DNA from: Sphingobacteriales bacterium | GTDB lineage: Bacteria > Bacteroidota > Bacteroidia > Chitinophagales > UBA2359 | NCBI GenBank assembly: GCA_016718845.1 | Contig: JADKCK010000106.1 | Coordinates: 34,969-98,968, forward strand | Direction of reading: 5' to 3' | Length of the DNA stretch: 64,000 nt | Shown here: piece after piece, positions 50,874 through 59,785 of the stretch | Layout: every line of letters starts with the position of its first letter | How positions within the stretch are numbered: position 1 is the first letter of the stretch | The notes under the pieces: model-generated | Database searches by the model: none | What the model saw: only the letters and a program-made list of their open reading frames with translations | Told to the model about the DNA's origin: nothing | Position numbers and translations under genes: made by a program

Positions 50874-52139
50874 TTATATAATCATGCCTGCACCAACGGT
50901 TTCGTTTGTGCCTTCGTCTATGATAATAACGCTGCCTGTTATGCGGTTGCGTCGGTAGCTGTCGTAAAAAAACGGCACGGTTGTGCGCACCGTAATACGC
51001 CCAATGTCGTTCATGCCCAACACATTATCGTCTTCGAGGCGGTGTAGGGTATTGATATCTACTTTGTATTTTATTTCTTTTATTATACAGCGGGCATCGC
51101 GGGTAGTGTGTTTAATGGCATATTTGCCGTTTAGTTTTAGGGGTGTTCGGCTCATCCAGCACACCATCATTTCAATGTCTTGCGATACTTTGGGGGCATT
51201 GCTTGACCGTACTAACATATCGCCGCGGCTAATGTCTATGTTGTCGGCAATACGAATGGTGACAGACATGGGCGAGAAAGCTTCGTCTATTTCGCCATTA
51301 AAGGTGTCGATGCCTGTAATTTTTGAGGTAAAGCCCGAGGGCAACACCATTACTTCGTCGCCTACTTTAAATACGCCACCTGCTACACGCCCTGCATAGC
51401 CCCTATAGTCGTGGTATTCGTTCGACATGGGGCGGATGACGTACTGAATTGGAAAACGGCAATCGATGCGGTTGTGGTCGCTGCCAATATGTATGTTTTC
51501 GAGTAGGTACATAAGGGTTGGTCCCTCGTACCAGTTGGTTTTAGTAGAGCGTGTTACTACATTATCGCCCTCTAAGGCACTAATGGGTATAAAGTGCATG
51601 TCGGGTATTTGTAGCTTCGACGAAAAATCTTCGAATTCTTCGCGTATGGCTTCAAATCTTTCTTTCGAGTAATCTACCAAATCCATTTTATTAACACAAA
51701 CTACCACGTGTGGCATACGCAACAACGAGGCTATAAACAAGTGTCGTCGGCTTTGTTCTACCATGCCATGGCGGGCATCTACCAACACAATAGCTAAGTT
51801 GGCAGTTGATGCGCCCGTAACCATATTGCGGGTATATTGTATGTGTCCGGGGGTATCGGCGATAATAAATTTGCGTTTGGGTGTGGCGAAGTATCGGTAA
51901 GCTACATCTATGGTAATACCTTGTTCGCGTTCGGCGCGCAAGCCGTCGGTAAGTAGGGCAAGGTTTACGTAGCCTTCGCCGCGTTGTTCGCTGGTGCGTT
52001 TGATAGACTCGTATTGGTCTTCAAAAATTGATTTGCTGTCGTACAGCAATCGCCCAATAAGGGTGCTTTTTCCGTCGTCGACGCTGCCGGCTGTTGTAAA
52101 GCGCAGCAAGTCCATATCTAAGTAGCCTTTGGCTGTCAT
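50874..52139 (-). CDS. cysN: Sulfate adenylyltransferase subunit 1 (GTPase)
   Basis: This 421-residue protein has GTPase motifs: G1 GSVDDGKST, the switch region REQGITIDVAYRYF, G3 DTPGH, G4 NKMD. Domains 2 and 3 are of the EF-Tu type. It lacks a fused CysC kinase. With CysD it makes adenosine phosphosulfate from sulfate and ATP. The usual upstream cysD is absent, and the next gene upstream is on the other strand. The product could feed PAPS synthesis for the sulfotransferase at 15.5 kb or assimilation. Confidence 0.93.
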   Translation of the reverse strand: MTAKGYLDMDLLRFTTAGSVDDGKSTLIGRLLYDSKSIFEDQYESIKRTSEQRGEGYVNLALLTDGLRAEREQGITIDVAYRYFATPKRKFIIADTPGHIQYTRNMVTGASTANLAIVLVDARHGMVEQSRRHLFIASLLRMPHVVVCVNKMDLVDYSKERFEAIREEFEDFSSKLQIPDMHFIPISALEGDNVVTRSTKTNWYEGPTLMYLLENIHIGSDHNRIDCRFPIQYVIRPMSNEYHDYRGYAGRVAGGVFKVGDEVMVLPSGFTSKITGIDTFNGEIDEAFSPMSVTIRIADNIDISRGDMLVRSSNAPKVSQDIEMMVCWMSRTPLKLNGKYAIKHTTRDARCIIKEIKYKVDINTLHRLEDDNVLGMNDIGRITVRTTVPFFYDSYRRNRITGSVIIIDEGTNETVGAGMII

Positions 52140-52317
52140 GCTAAATAATTGATAATTAATAATTGGTGATAGGTAATCAAAAGTTAGCAGTTACCGCTCA
52201 TCAGTTTATTTTTTATGATAGGTATAGATGATTATTAGGGTATATGTATTGGGGGTTTATGCCCGTTGGTTAACTTTTTGAGGAGTAATAACACAGTAGC
52301 TGCGCTAAATTTGGCTG

Positions 52318-52325
52318 CAAAGGTA
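52318..52325 (-). promoter_or_regulatory. -7 element for cysN
   Basis: Minus-strand TACCTTTG, giving a leader of about 170 bases to the cysN ATG; this supports transcription of cysN without cysD. Confidence 0.5.
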
Positions 52326-52418
52326 CGCTTTTTTTCGACAAAAAAACAAAAAAAGCGCTTTAGGTATACAGTATTGTCAATTATACCTATATTGTTGCCC
52401 AAAACAAATACACAAACT

Positions 52419-53387
52419 ATGTCACATACTCTTTTTTTATTAAATGGGGCTTTATCTAACAAACATAAAATGTTGCAACGCCTGCACCAAGCTTTTGCTA
52501 AGGGCATTGAGTACACGGTTTTAGAAACCCAGTATGCACAACATGCCATTCAGTTGCTGTCCGAGGCGGCACAAAGCCGCAAATACACGCATTTTATTGC
52601 TATTGGCGGCGATGGCTCGTTGAACGAAATGATAAACGGTATTATGCAAGGCTACCGTTTATCAACCGACCTAAACCTGCCCGTTACCGACCGCTACGAC
52701 TGGGACGCTTTGGCTGAAATAACTATGGGCATGATGAAAGCTGGCTCGGGCAACGATTTTTCGCGCTCGATAAACGCACCCGAAACCTTCGAGGAGTTGC
52801 GCAAAAGTATTGAACAAAATAAAACCAAAACCATTGATATTGGTTATGCTCAATACACATCAACAACCATGCAGCTAACCGAGCGCTTTTTTATGAACAT
52901 AACCGATGTGGGTTTAGGTGGGGCTGTGGCTGTGCGCATCAGCGACCGCAAAACAAGGTGGTTAAGCCCCAAAATGATGTACAATACGGCTATTGTGCAA
53001 ACCTTTTTTACCTACAATAAAAATACCGTTGCTTGCACCAATACCGATGGTTTTGAGTGGAAAGGCAAAGCCATGAGCGTTATTGCGGCTAATGGTAAAT
53101 ATTTTGCCAGTGGATTGGGCATTGCCCCCGATGCCGAACTAGACAGCGGCAAACTGCAATTGGTTATTTTGGGCGATATTACACTTTTCGATTATTTTAT
53201 GCAATTGCCTACTGCTATGCGTTGCAAACACATTAAACATAAACAGGTGTGGTATCATACCGTTTCGGACATTACCATATCGCCCGTTGATGCCCCCTTG
53301 CCCATAGACATGGACGGCGAATTTGTGGGTTATGCACCACTTAGTATGCGCAAATTTAAACAGTGCTTGCGGTTTGTGGTGCTATAA
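52419..53387 (+). CDS. Diacylglycerol kinase-family lipid kinase
   Basis: From ATG 52419 (MSHTLFLLNGALSNKHKML) the product has 322 residues. It shows the DAGK catalytic motif AIGGDGSLNEMINGIM and the second motif AGSGNDFSRSI, then a C-terminal beta-sandwich ending in PIDMDGEFVGYAPL. It phosphorylates a diacylglycerol, sphingoid or other lipid with ATP at the inner membrane; YegS/DgkB type. The longer frame to 52266 overlaps the cysN promoter and is not supported. Confidence 0.85.
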   Translation: MSHTLFLLNGALSNKHKMLQRLHQAFAKGIEYTVLETQYAQHAIQLLSEAAQSRKYTHFIAIGGDGSLNEMINGIMQGYRLSTDLNLPVTDRYDWDALAEITMGMMKAGSGNDFSRSINAPETFEELRKSIEQNKTKTIDIGYAQYTSTTMQLTERFFMNITDVGLGGAVAVRISDRKTRWLSPKMMYNTAIVQTFFTYNKNTVACTNTDGFEWKGKAMSVIAANGKYFASGLGIAPDAELDSGKLQLVILGDITLFDYFMQLPTAMRCKHIKHKQVWYHTVSDITISPVDAPLPIDMDGEFVGYAPLSMRKFKQCLRFVVL

Positions 53388-53612
53388 AAAGCACGGCTTA
53401 CTGGGATAAGGCAGGTCGTATTTTCAAAGCTATGCCGTTGTTTGTGTCGCACAAACAACAATTATTGCCTGTAGGACACAGGCAATGGCGTGGAAACACC
53501 CGATAAATGGCTGTTTTTACCCATATCACGCTACAAACGGAGCTAAAACACAAAAAATACTAATCCACTAACTTTTTGACTTTGCCCTTACCAAGGTAAA
53601 AACACCCTATAA

Positions 53613-54008
53613 TTACACCCGTTTAAATACTTTTTCTTCGATGGTTAGTTGGTGCCGCCGGTGGTCGACGGCAATAGGCATTTGGGCGTAGGGGATAAAG
53701 GTGTCGTTTTGTTGAATGTTGTATAGCTCTAAGGTTAATAAGTTTTCTAGCTCGCCAGCAATTTTGTAGTTGCCTTTTATGTGCAGATGTGGGTCGGCAA
53801 AAACTTGAAAGGTGTCGTCCTCGAAAAGGTAACGTATGTACCATGCCTTGCCTTGTTCGGTAGCACCTTTGCGCTCCCAAACGCCTTTAATAAAATCGGC
53901 GTACTTAATAGGCACTTCGCGGCTGCGATTAACTAAATAGATAATACCCACTACCATAAACACAAAAAAGGTAAGTATCATCAACGATTGTTCTGCTGCA
54001 TCTGACAT
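53613..54008 (-). CDS. Hypothetical single-pass membrane protein
   Basis: From ATG 54008 (MSDAAEQSLMILTFFVFMVV) it has 131 residues, one N-terminal membrane helix (about 8-26) and a soluble beta-rich domain of about 100 residues. No family is recognised. Confidence 0.6.
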   Translation of the reverse strand: MSDAAEQSLMILTFFVFMVVGIIYLVNRSREVPIKYADFIKGVWERKGATEQGKAWYIRYLFEDDTFQVFADPHLHIKGNYKIAGELENLLTLELYNIQQNDTFIPYAQMPIAVDHRRHQLTIEEKVFKRV

Positions 54009-54742
54009 AAATGTATAAAAATGTAAGTTATTTAATAGGTGGTTTGTATTTTGATACAGACATGGAAAAGTGCTGATTGGGTGTTTGCGCTTGCTTTGCT
54101 TTGGGGGTGCCATAGGCTGTGCAAATAGGGTAAACCAATAATCACCCCCAAAAAAGACCGATTCCGCGTCAAGCGGGGTAGGGTTGTGCGTTTAAATAAT
54201 TTATATAAAATTAATTACTAATATTGCGCAGGCGTATTGTCTAGTTAAGTGGCTTTTTAGATAATTTGTTATTAGTTTGCTACTACTTACCACCCATTAA
54301 AAGTTTGTTACTTTTTTGCTTGATCAAAAAAGTAACCAAAAAAATCAAGGCTGTATAGTAATTGGCTAAAATGTGCAACATTCCGCTAAAAGATATAAAC
54401 TTGCACGCCAAACGCTTTGCTTGTCGGTTTTATTTCTTGGTTTGCTGTGGCGTGCTTCAAACAGTATATCTTTCTTAACGCTACATTTATGCCCCAATAA
54501 ATTTCTTAACGCCAATTCCTATAATGCCGGTCCCGAAGAAATGAGCTGCACAACTGGGTATAAAAATGCAAAATATTCAATTTGGGCTGCGTAATATCAG
54601 TTACCTAAGTCGGTATCAAATTGTGCAAAACAAATGCACTATAGCCCAAAAAGCACTGCAAAAGTTTATCCAAAACTTTGCAGTGCTTTTTTTGTGTCAA
54701 AATGGCAGTTTTTAATAAATTTTGCTACCTAATTGGCGGTAA
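54009..54742. other. Long gap with repeats
   Basis: A 734-base gene-poor stretch. It contains a perfect 12-bp hairpin GTTACTTTTTTG/CAAAAAAGTAAC (54307-54336). The dispersed-repeat blocks lie at 54374-54388 (TGCAACATTCCGCTA) and 54563-54602. A CACTGCAAAAGT/ACTTTGCAGTG hairpin near 54653-54688 is a probable terminator for creD. A possible short frame at 54373-54594 has no recognisable product. Confidence 0.4.
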
Positions 54743-56122
54743 TTACTTTTTAAGATTATACCAATCTATGTTGCGCGATAGGTACATAATGGCTGCCAAT
54801 ATGCTAAACAAACCAAGGCTGCCCATTAGCAAGGCGTAATCTTGTAGTTGTAGCAACGAGTATAAAAACCCATATAAAGCCAATAAGGTAATACAGATAG
54901 AGATTGTTAGTTTTTTGCTTCGGAAGATGGTGCTGCTGTAAGCCGTAATAAGTATTACCGTAGCAGCGGTTGATACCCAATAGGCGGGGTTAAATTTGAT
55001 ATGCTCGGATAGCGAAATGAGCAACAAATAAAACACACACAAGGCAGCACCTACCAACAAATATTGGGCAGGATGTATGCGCATTTTGTTGAGTATCTCT
55101 ACAAAAAAGAAACCCAAAAAGGTTAAGAAAATAAACATAATGGCATATTTCGACGAGCGGGCTGTTTTTTGGTACTCGTCGATGGGCGTAAGCAGTTTAA
55201 CACCAAAGGCAGACTCTTGTATGTTTTGCCCATTGCCTAACCATTGTTGCGGAAAATTGCGGTTTAGGTGCAATACTTTCCATTGTGCGGTAAAGCCTTT
55301 GCTATCAATGTTGCGCGTATCGGGCAAAAAGGCACCGTCGAAACTTGGGTTTCGCCACGGCGAACTAAGCGATACGGTTGTTTCTTTGCCTAATGGTAAA
55401 AATTTTAGGCGTTCGCTGCCATTTAGGTTTAGTTGAAAATCGAAGGTAAAGGTATCGCCCTTTTTGTCGGCTACTAAAGGCGTGGCTACACTAACCCCCG
55501 AACTTACTACATCGGGCGATTCGATGCCCGGCTCGAAAAGCATTTTTTGGCTGTTCCATGCCAGCTCAATTTTATCGTTTATGCCCCGCATATCGGGTAT
55601 GCCTACCGACAAAAAGGCTTTGTTCCACAAAATATCTTGTTTGTCAATTGCCCAATCATCGAAATTTGGGAACGAAAACTGCCCGCCAAATTGCAACGTA
55701 CCGGTGTATAACACCGCCTCGTAGATGCCCCTGTAGCGCACTTCGGGTTGTAGGTTACCTTTTACGTCCAGTTTGTCGGGCAAAAAATGGGCATATTGGG
55801 TAACATTGCTAATATTGCCTGCCTCGTCTTTGATGGTAGCCTTGTACGGAACCGTTAAAATAGGACCCGCCAAGGTTTGTTCGTTGCCCCATTTACTGCT
55901 AATTTCTTGTACGGCTTCGTTGCGGCGATACTCGCGGTCTTGGATAACCATCTGAATCATAAATGCCGGAATGAGCAAAATAATTGCCAAAAACGCAATC
56001 GAAAACATTTTGAATGTCACCGATGTCCTAATCCAACTTTCGCGCTCGGCATAGTTTGCCGTTACTTCGTCTTGTTGATTACGGATTTCGTTGCTTTTTT
56101 CGTTAGATGAATTGTTGTCCAT
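54743..56122 (-). CDS. creD: Inner-membrane protein CreD
   Basis: From ATG 56122 the protein has 459 residues. A charged N-terminus leads to one membrane helix (MFSIAFLAIILLIPAFMIQM), then a large periplasmic domain (about 270 residues, starting REYRRNEAVQEISSKWG). Five or so C-terminal helices follow, beginning AIMFIFLTFLGFFFVEIL. This is the CreD architecture (E. coli CreBC regulon, envelope integrity). An upstream TTG eight codons earlier is a less likely start. No CreBC-like regulator is nearby. Confidence 0.9.
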   Translation of the reverse strand: MDNNSSNEKSNEIRNQQDEVTANYAERESWIRTSVTFKMFSIAFLAIILLIPAFMIQMVIQDREYRRNEAVQEISSKWGNEQTLAGPILTVPYKATIKDEAGNISNVTQYAHFLPDKLDVKGNLQPEVRYRGIYEAVLYTGTLQFGGQFSFPNFDDWAIDKQDILWNKAFLSVGIPDMRGINDKIELAWNSQKMLFEPGIESPDVVSSGVSVATPLVADKKGDTFTFDFQLNLNGSERLKFLPLGKETTVSLSSPWRNPSFDGAFLPDTRNIDSKGFTAQWKVLHLNRNFPQQWLGNGQNIQESAFGVKLLTPIDEYQKTARSSKYAIMFIFLTFLGFFFVEILNKMRIHPAQYLLVGAALCVFYLLLISLSEHIKFNPAYWVSTAATVILITAYSSTIFRSKKLTISICITLLALYGFLYSLLQLQDYALLMGSLGLFSILAAIMYLSRNIDWYNLKK

Positions 56123-56305
56123 AAGAAAATATTTTTTTTTGAGCAAATTTTACACTATCGCCTTGTTTATACAAGATTAGGTATTAACTAATAGACTAAT
56201 ATTGCCCGTTTGGTCACCGTTAATAAGGCACTAAACAGCAGGCATTTGCAAGACGCAAAATAAACGCCAAAGGTTGCTTGGTGAATGGTATTTGACAAAA
56301 AATGT

Positions 56306-56346
56306 CCCCAAAAAAACCTTTACCAAAGGCAAGGTTTTTTTAGGGG
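56306..56346 (-). terminator. Terminator of the toxin-antitoxin operon
   Basis: CCCCAAAAAAACCTT pairs with AAGGTTTTTTTAGGGG (one bulge). Its right side and flanking bases are similar to the CBS gene terminator at 57128. Confidence 0.7.
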
Positions 56347-56368
56347 CAGTTATGAGTTTATTAGTAGC

Positions 56369-56739
56369 TTAACCTAATGTAGCAATAAGGTCGTGGTTGC
56401 TAATAAGTGCTTCTATTTTAGCTTTGATTTGGTCGTAGTATTCTGATTTTACCATGCTAAATTTCTTGATAATTTTCGTCTTTTCAATTGTGAAAAGTTT
56501 GTGTGTTTTCACAACAGAACTTTCGGGCAAAACACCTATTTCTAAATCTTCATTTTCCAAATTTACAGAGTACGTATCGCTAAAACTATTGCTAGTAATC
56601 ACACAAACTAAAACGTCAGAAAACGCATTATTATAATCGTTGTTTGATACAATCAAAACGGGTCGACGTTTTGTTGTACTCAAATCCGAATAAGGAATAC
56701 TAACACCACTTCTCTTTGTTTATAAATTGTTCCAAGCAT
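56369..56739 (-). pseudogene. MazF/PemK-type toxin with one-base frameshift near the N-terminus
   Basis: ATG 56739 begins MLGTIYKQREVVLV, the normal MazF strand 1, but the frame is then lost. The expected continuation IPYSDLSTTKRRPVLIVSNN is in another frame and runs to the stop at 56369. A missing base around 56694-56697 accounts for this. MazF/PemK toxins are mRNA endoribonucleases. Translation could begin at the TTG at 56683, but it would lack the first strand. The last residues (SNHDLIATLG) match the end of the adjacent CBS protein. The ATG overlaps the antitoxin gene by 20 bases. Confidence 0.7.
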
Positions 56740-56941
56740 TTGTATCCTCCTTTTTCCAAGCATTATTCACAGAATGCGCTGTTAAATCTTCGGTATAATC
56801 TTGCATAAATAAGCCGTATTTTTCTTGAAAAAGTACCTCTATCAAGCGGTTCATTTTTGCAAGTAATTCAGTGTCGCGCAACAAAGCTAATTCTTCTTGC
56901 ATAAATCTGTACTCGGCTAATGATATTTGTATTGTGTCCAT
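56720..56941 (-). CDS. Probable antitoxin of the MazF-type pair
   Basis: This 73-residue helical protein (MDTIQISLAEYRFMQEELAL...) ends inside the toxin start and is placed first, as expected for an antitoxin. It lacks a recognisable AbrB-like DNA-binding domain; the helical C-terminus could bind and block the toxin. Assigned by position and size. Confidence 0.6.
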   Translation of the reverse strand: MDTIQISLAEYRFMQEELALLRDTELLAKMNRLIEVLFQEKYGLFMQDYTEDLTAHSVNNAWKKEDTNAWNNL

Positions 56942-57127
56942 AACTTTAAGATTATTTATCTGCGAAATTAGGTACTTTTAAATTGCTTGTTTGTACTAAA
57001 TCGCTACAAAGTGTTTGTAAATTATCCAATTCCGTTAATCTGCCTTTTATTGGTTGCAAATATAAGGTGTTTTTTTAAATTTACGCAAGTTTTTGGGATA
57101 AATAATTACACCTTTTTTTTACACTGA

Positions 57128-57167
57128 AAATCCCCCTAGCCTCTTTTACTAAAGGCAAGGGGGATTT
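57128..57167 (-). terminator. Terminator of the CBS-domain gene
   Basis: AAATCCCCCTAGCCT pairs with AGGCAAGGGGGATTT (one mismatch). The following bases are duplicated at 56346. Confidence 0.75.
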
Positions 57168-57193
57168 AGTGCAGTTATGAGTTTATTAGCATT

Positions 57194-57616
57194 TTAACCT
57201 AATGTAGCAAATTGGCGAATAAGGTCGTTGTTGCTAATAATGCCAATTACTTTGTTGTTGGCATCTACAATGGGCAAGGCTTGTATGTTTAGTTGTACAA
57301 ACAATTCGGCGGCATTACCAATGGTATCAGAGGGGGTAAGTGTGGCTGGGTTAGCCGTCATTAGTTGTTTGATAGACAAGTGGCTGTCTAAGGTAGCGTC
57401 GTCGTAGGCGGCAAGGTCGGGTACCGAGTAGCGATAGGCTTTTAGCACATCGTATGAGCTAATAATGCCAATAATTACATTGTCGGCATCAACAACGGGT
57501 AGGTGGTGCATACCCATTTCTAAAAACAAACGACAAACCTGTGAGAAGGTGTGACCCGGAAGAGCAACAATAACATTGTCGCTCATTATCTGGGATATTT
57601 TGGTACTTTTCTGCAT
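57194..57616 (-). CDS. CBS-domain-pair protein
   Basis: The 140-residue protein is two CBS motifs (about 10-65 and 80-138: HHLPVVDADNVIIGIISSYD and QALPIVDANNKVIGIISNND). It binds adenine nucleotides as a small cytosolic sensor; the target is unknown. The -7 element TATCTTTG (57652-57659, minus) is 36 bases upstream. Its 3' end is shared with the mazF gene. Confidence 0.85.
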   Translation of the reverse strand: MQKSTKISQIMSDNVIVALPGHTFSQVCRLFLEMGMHHLPVVDADNVIIGIISSYDVLKAYRYSVPDLAAYDDATLDSHLSIKQLMTANPATLTPSDTIGNAAELFVQLNIQALPIVDANNKVIGIISNNDLIRQFATLG

Positions 57617-57651
57617 TTTATTTGATTTTACGATTAGTAAATAATTTGTTG

Positions 57652-57659
57652 CAAAGATA
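57652..57659 (-). promoter_or_regulatory. -7 element for the CBS gene
   Basis: Minus-strand TATCTTTG. Confidence 0.55.
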
Positions 57660-57766
57660 CGCCCTATTTTTAACTTGCATACTGATAGTCATCAGCTAAA
57701 AGCATGATAAATATCAGTAAATTTGGGTTTATGGGGTATAATTTTTAAGTTTTTATTATTTGCTGC

Positions 57767-58594
57767 TTATAATGTGGCTATTAGTTCGCGTATTATTTGG
57801 GTTAGATGCGGTTCGGTGGCTTGTGCAATGCGTATTACATCTTCGAGCGTTGTTTCTTTTATTCTTTCGGGTGGGTATCCCTCGTCGGTAATAACCGATG
57901 CGGCAAATATTTTTAGCCCGCTATGTACGCCTACCAATACTTCGGGTACGGTGCTCATACCTACGGCATCGGCTCCTATTCGGTTCATATAGGTATATTC
58001 GGCGTGGGTTTCTAGGTTAGGACCCGTTACGGTGGCATATACACCTGTGGTGTGTTGGATGTTGTTTTGTTGGGCAATTTTTAGGGCAATGGCAATCATT
58101 TCGGGGTCGTAGGGGCGGCTCATGTCGGGGAAACGCGGACCCAGCTCGTCGTAGTTTTTACCTATTAAGGGGTTAGCTGGGTGTAGGTTAATGTGGTCGG
58201 TGATAATCATTACGGTTCCGCAGCGTGTTTTTTCCGAGGTTCCTCCGGCGGCGTTTGATACTATTAGGCGCTCGATGCCTAGTTTTTTCATTACCCGTAT
58301 CGGAAAAGTTATTTGCTGCATGGTGTAGCCTTCGTAGTAATGAAAACGCCCTTGCATGGCTACTACGGGTTTGCCGCCAAGTGTGCCAAATATTAGTTTT
58401 CCGCTGTGGCTTTCTACCGTAGATACCGGAAAATGGGGTATGTTGGCATACGATAGGGTGTATTTTATGTCAATGTCTTGCACTAAACCGCCTAAACCTG
58501 TGCCTAATACAATACCAAATTGTGGGGCAAAGTTATTAGTTTGGCTTTGTATGTAGGTGGTGGTTTCGTGCAATTGTTCGATAAGGTTTTGCAT
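57767..58594 (-). CDS. punA: Purine nucleoside phosphorylase, trimeric type
   Basis: This 275-residue protein has IVLGTGLGGLVQ, the phosphate/ribose-binding VVAMQGRFHYYEGY, the IVSNAAGGTSE purine region, GVYATVTGPNLETHAEY and MSTVPEV. These are the marks of the inosine/guanosine-specific trimeric PNP. It splits purine nucleosides with phosphate in salvage. Confidence 0.93.
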   Translation of the reverse strand: MQNLIEQLHETTTYIQSQTNNFAPQFGIVLGTGLGGLVQDIDIKYTLSYANIPHFPVSTVESHSGKLIFGTLGGKPVVAMQGRFHYYEGYTMQQITFPIRVMKKLGIERLIVSNAAGGTSEKTRCGTVMIITDHINLHPANPLIGKNYDELGPRFPDMSRPYDPEMIAIALKIAQQNNIQHTTGVYATVTGPNLETHAEYTYMNRIGADAVGMSTVPEVLVGVHSGLKIFAASVITDEGYPPERIKETTLEDVIRIAQATEPHLTQIIRELIATL

Positions 58595-58759
58595 ATAAAT
58601 GGTTTATTAATAGTAATGGCTAAGATGTTTGAGACGTTAGGTATTACGACAAAGATTGTGGATAGGATTATAGCCTCGTCTTGCCAAGTAACGGCTACCC
58701 ACACAATTTGTTGTAGTATCAGAAATTATAATCAATAATTAATAATCAATAATTAAAAT

Positions 58760-59542
58760 TTATTCTCCTTTAAATTGTGCGGGTCGTTTTTCGATAAAAG
58801 CAGCTACGCCCTCTTTATAGTCGTGGCTATAGCCGGCTAATTCTTGGTAATAGGCTTCTTCTTGCAGCATAGTAGCAAGGTCGGTTTGCATCGATTTGTT
58901 GAGCATTTTTTTGATATAACCTATTGCTTTGGTGGGTGCTTTGGCAAAATAATCGGCAACGCGTTTTACTTCGGCGTCAAGGTCGTTGTGTGGCACTACT
59001 TTGTTGACCATGCCTAATGTTAAGGCTTCTTGTGCCGATACTTTGTTGCCCATAGTGCATAACTCAAAGGCTTTTTTGGAGCCTACCACGCGGGGCAAAA
59101 AGTACGACGAACCCGAATCGGGAACTAAACCAATATTAACAAACACCTCTATCAACGAGGCATTTTCTGAGGCAATAACCATGTCGCAAGCCAATGCCAA
59201 CGAGCAACCCGCACCTGCTGCCACACCATTTAGGCGGCAAATAATAGGTTTGGGCAGGTTATACATAAATTTGATAAGTGGGTTAAAATGCTGTTCAACT
59301 GCCTCGCCCAAATTACGGGTACCAATAGAGGCTTGTGTATTTTTCAAATCCTGACCCGAGTTAAACGCCTTGCCTGCGCCTGTAATTACTATTACGCGCA
59401 CGGCATTGTCTTTGGCACATTTTTTTAGTGCATCGTGTATTTCGGCAAGCATTTCGGGTGTAAAGGCGTTGTATCGGTCGGGTCGGTTAAGGGTAATAGT
59501 AGCAACCCCATCAAATTGCTCAAAAAGTATTGTTTGATACAT
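58760..59542 (-). CDS. Enoyl-CoA hydratase/isomerase (PaaG-like)
   Basis: From ATG 59542 (MYQTILFEQFDGVATITLNR) it has 260 residues. The crotonase oxyanion-hole regions are GKAFNSGQDLK and NGVAAGAGCSLALACD, with the active-site loop FVNIGLVPDSGSSYFLPR. The Asp in PDSG in place of Glu at one catalytic position is typical of PaaG/isomerase-like members. It could act in phenylacetate or fatty-acid breakdown; the 3-hydroxyacyl-CoA dehydrogenase at the window's end is consistent with either. Confidence 0.85.
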   Translation of the reverse strand: MYQTILFEQFDGVATITLNRPDRYNAFTPEMLAEIHDALKKCAKDNAVRVIVITGAGKAFNSGQDLKNTQASIGTRNLGEAVEQHFNPLIKFMYNLPKPIICRLNGVAAGAGCSLALACDMVIASENASLIEVFVNIGLVPDSGSSYFLPRVVGSKKAFELCTMGNKVSAQEALTLGMVNKVVPHNDLDAEVKRVADYFAKAPTKAIGYIKKMLNKSMQTDLATMLQEEAYYQELAGYSHDYKEGVAAFIEKRPAQFKGE

Positions 59543-59613
59543 GGTTTTGTTTTGATTGTTTTTTATTGAACATGGCAAACTTGCAAGTGTTTGTTTTATC
59601 GCCAATAATGCCG

Positions 59614-59644
59614 CAAAAATAGCATTTTGTTTAACGAAAAACAA
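59614..59644 (-). promoter_or_regulatory. Promoter of the paaG-like gene
   Basis: Minus-strand TTG (59644-59642), 20 bases, TATTTTTG (59621-59614). Confidence 0.6.
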
Positions 59645-59715
59645 TTTTTTAGCCGCAAAACAATATTTTTTAAACAAACAACCGTTAATATGTGCTATTA
59701 TTGCCACAATAGCTG

Positions 59716-59723
59716 TACTTTTG
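59716..59723 (+). promoter_or_regulatory. -7 element for the lipoprotein gene
   Basis: TACTTTTG, 62 bases upstream of the ATG at 59786. Confidence 0.5.
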
Positions 59724-59785
59724 TACCAAAATAAGTAAACGTATTAGCCAAATTTTATTTATTGATATTTGCTTATTTATATATA

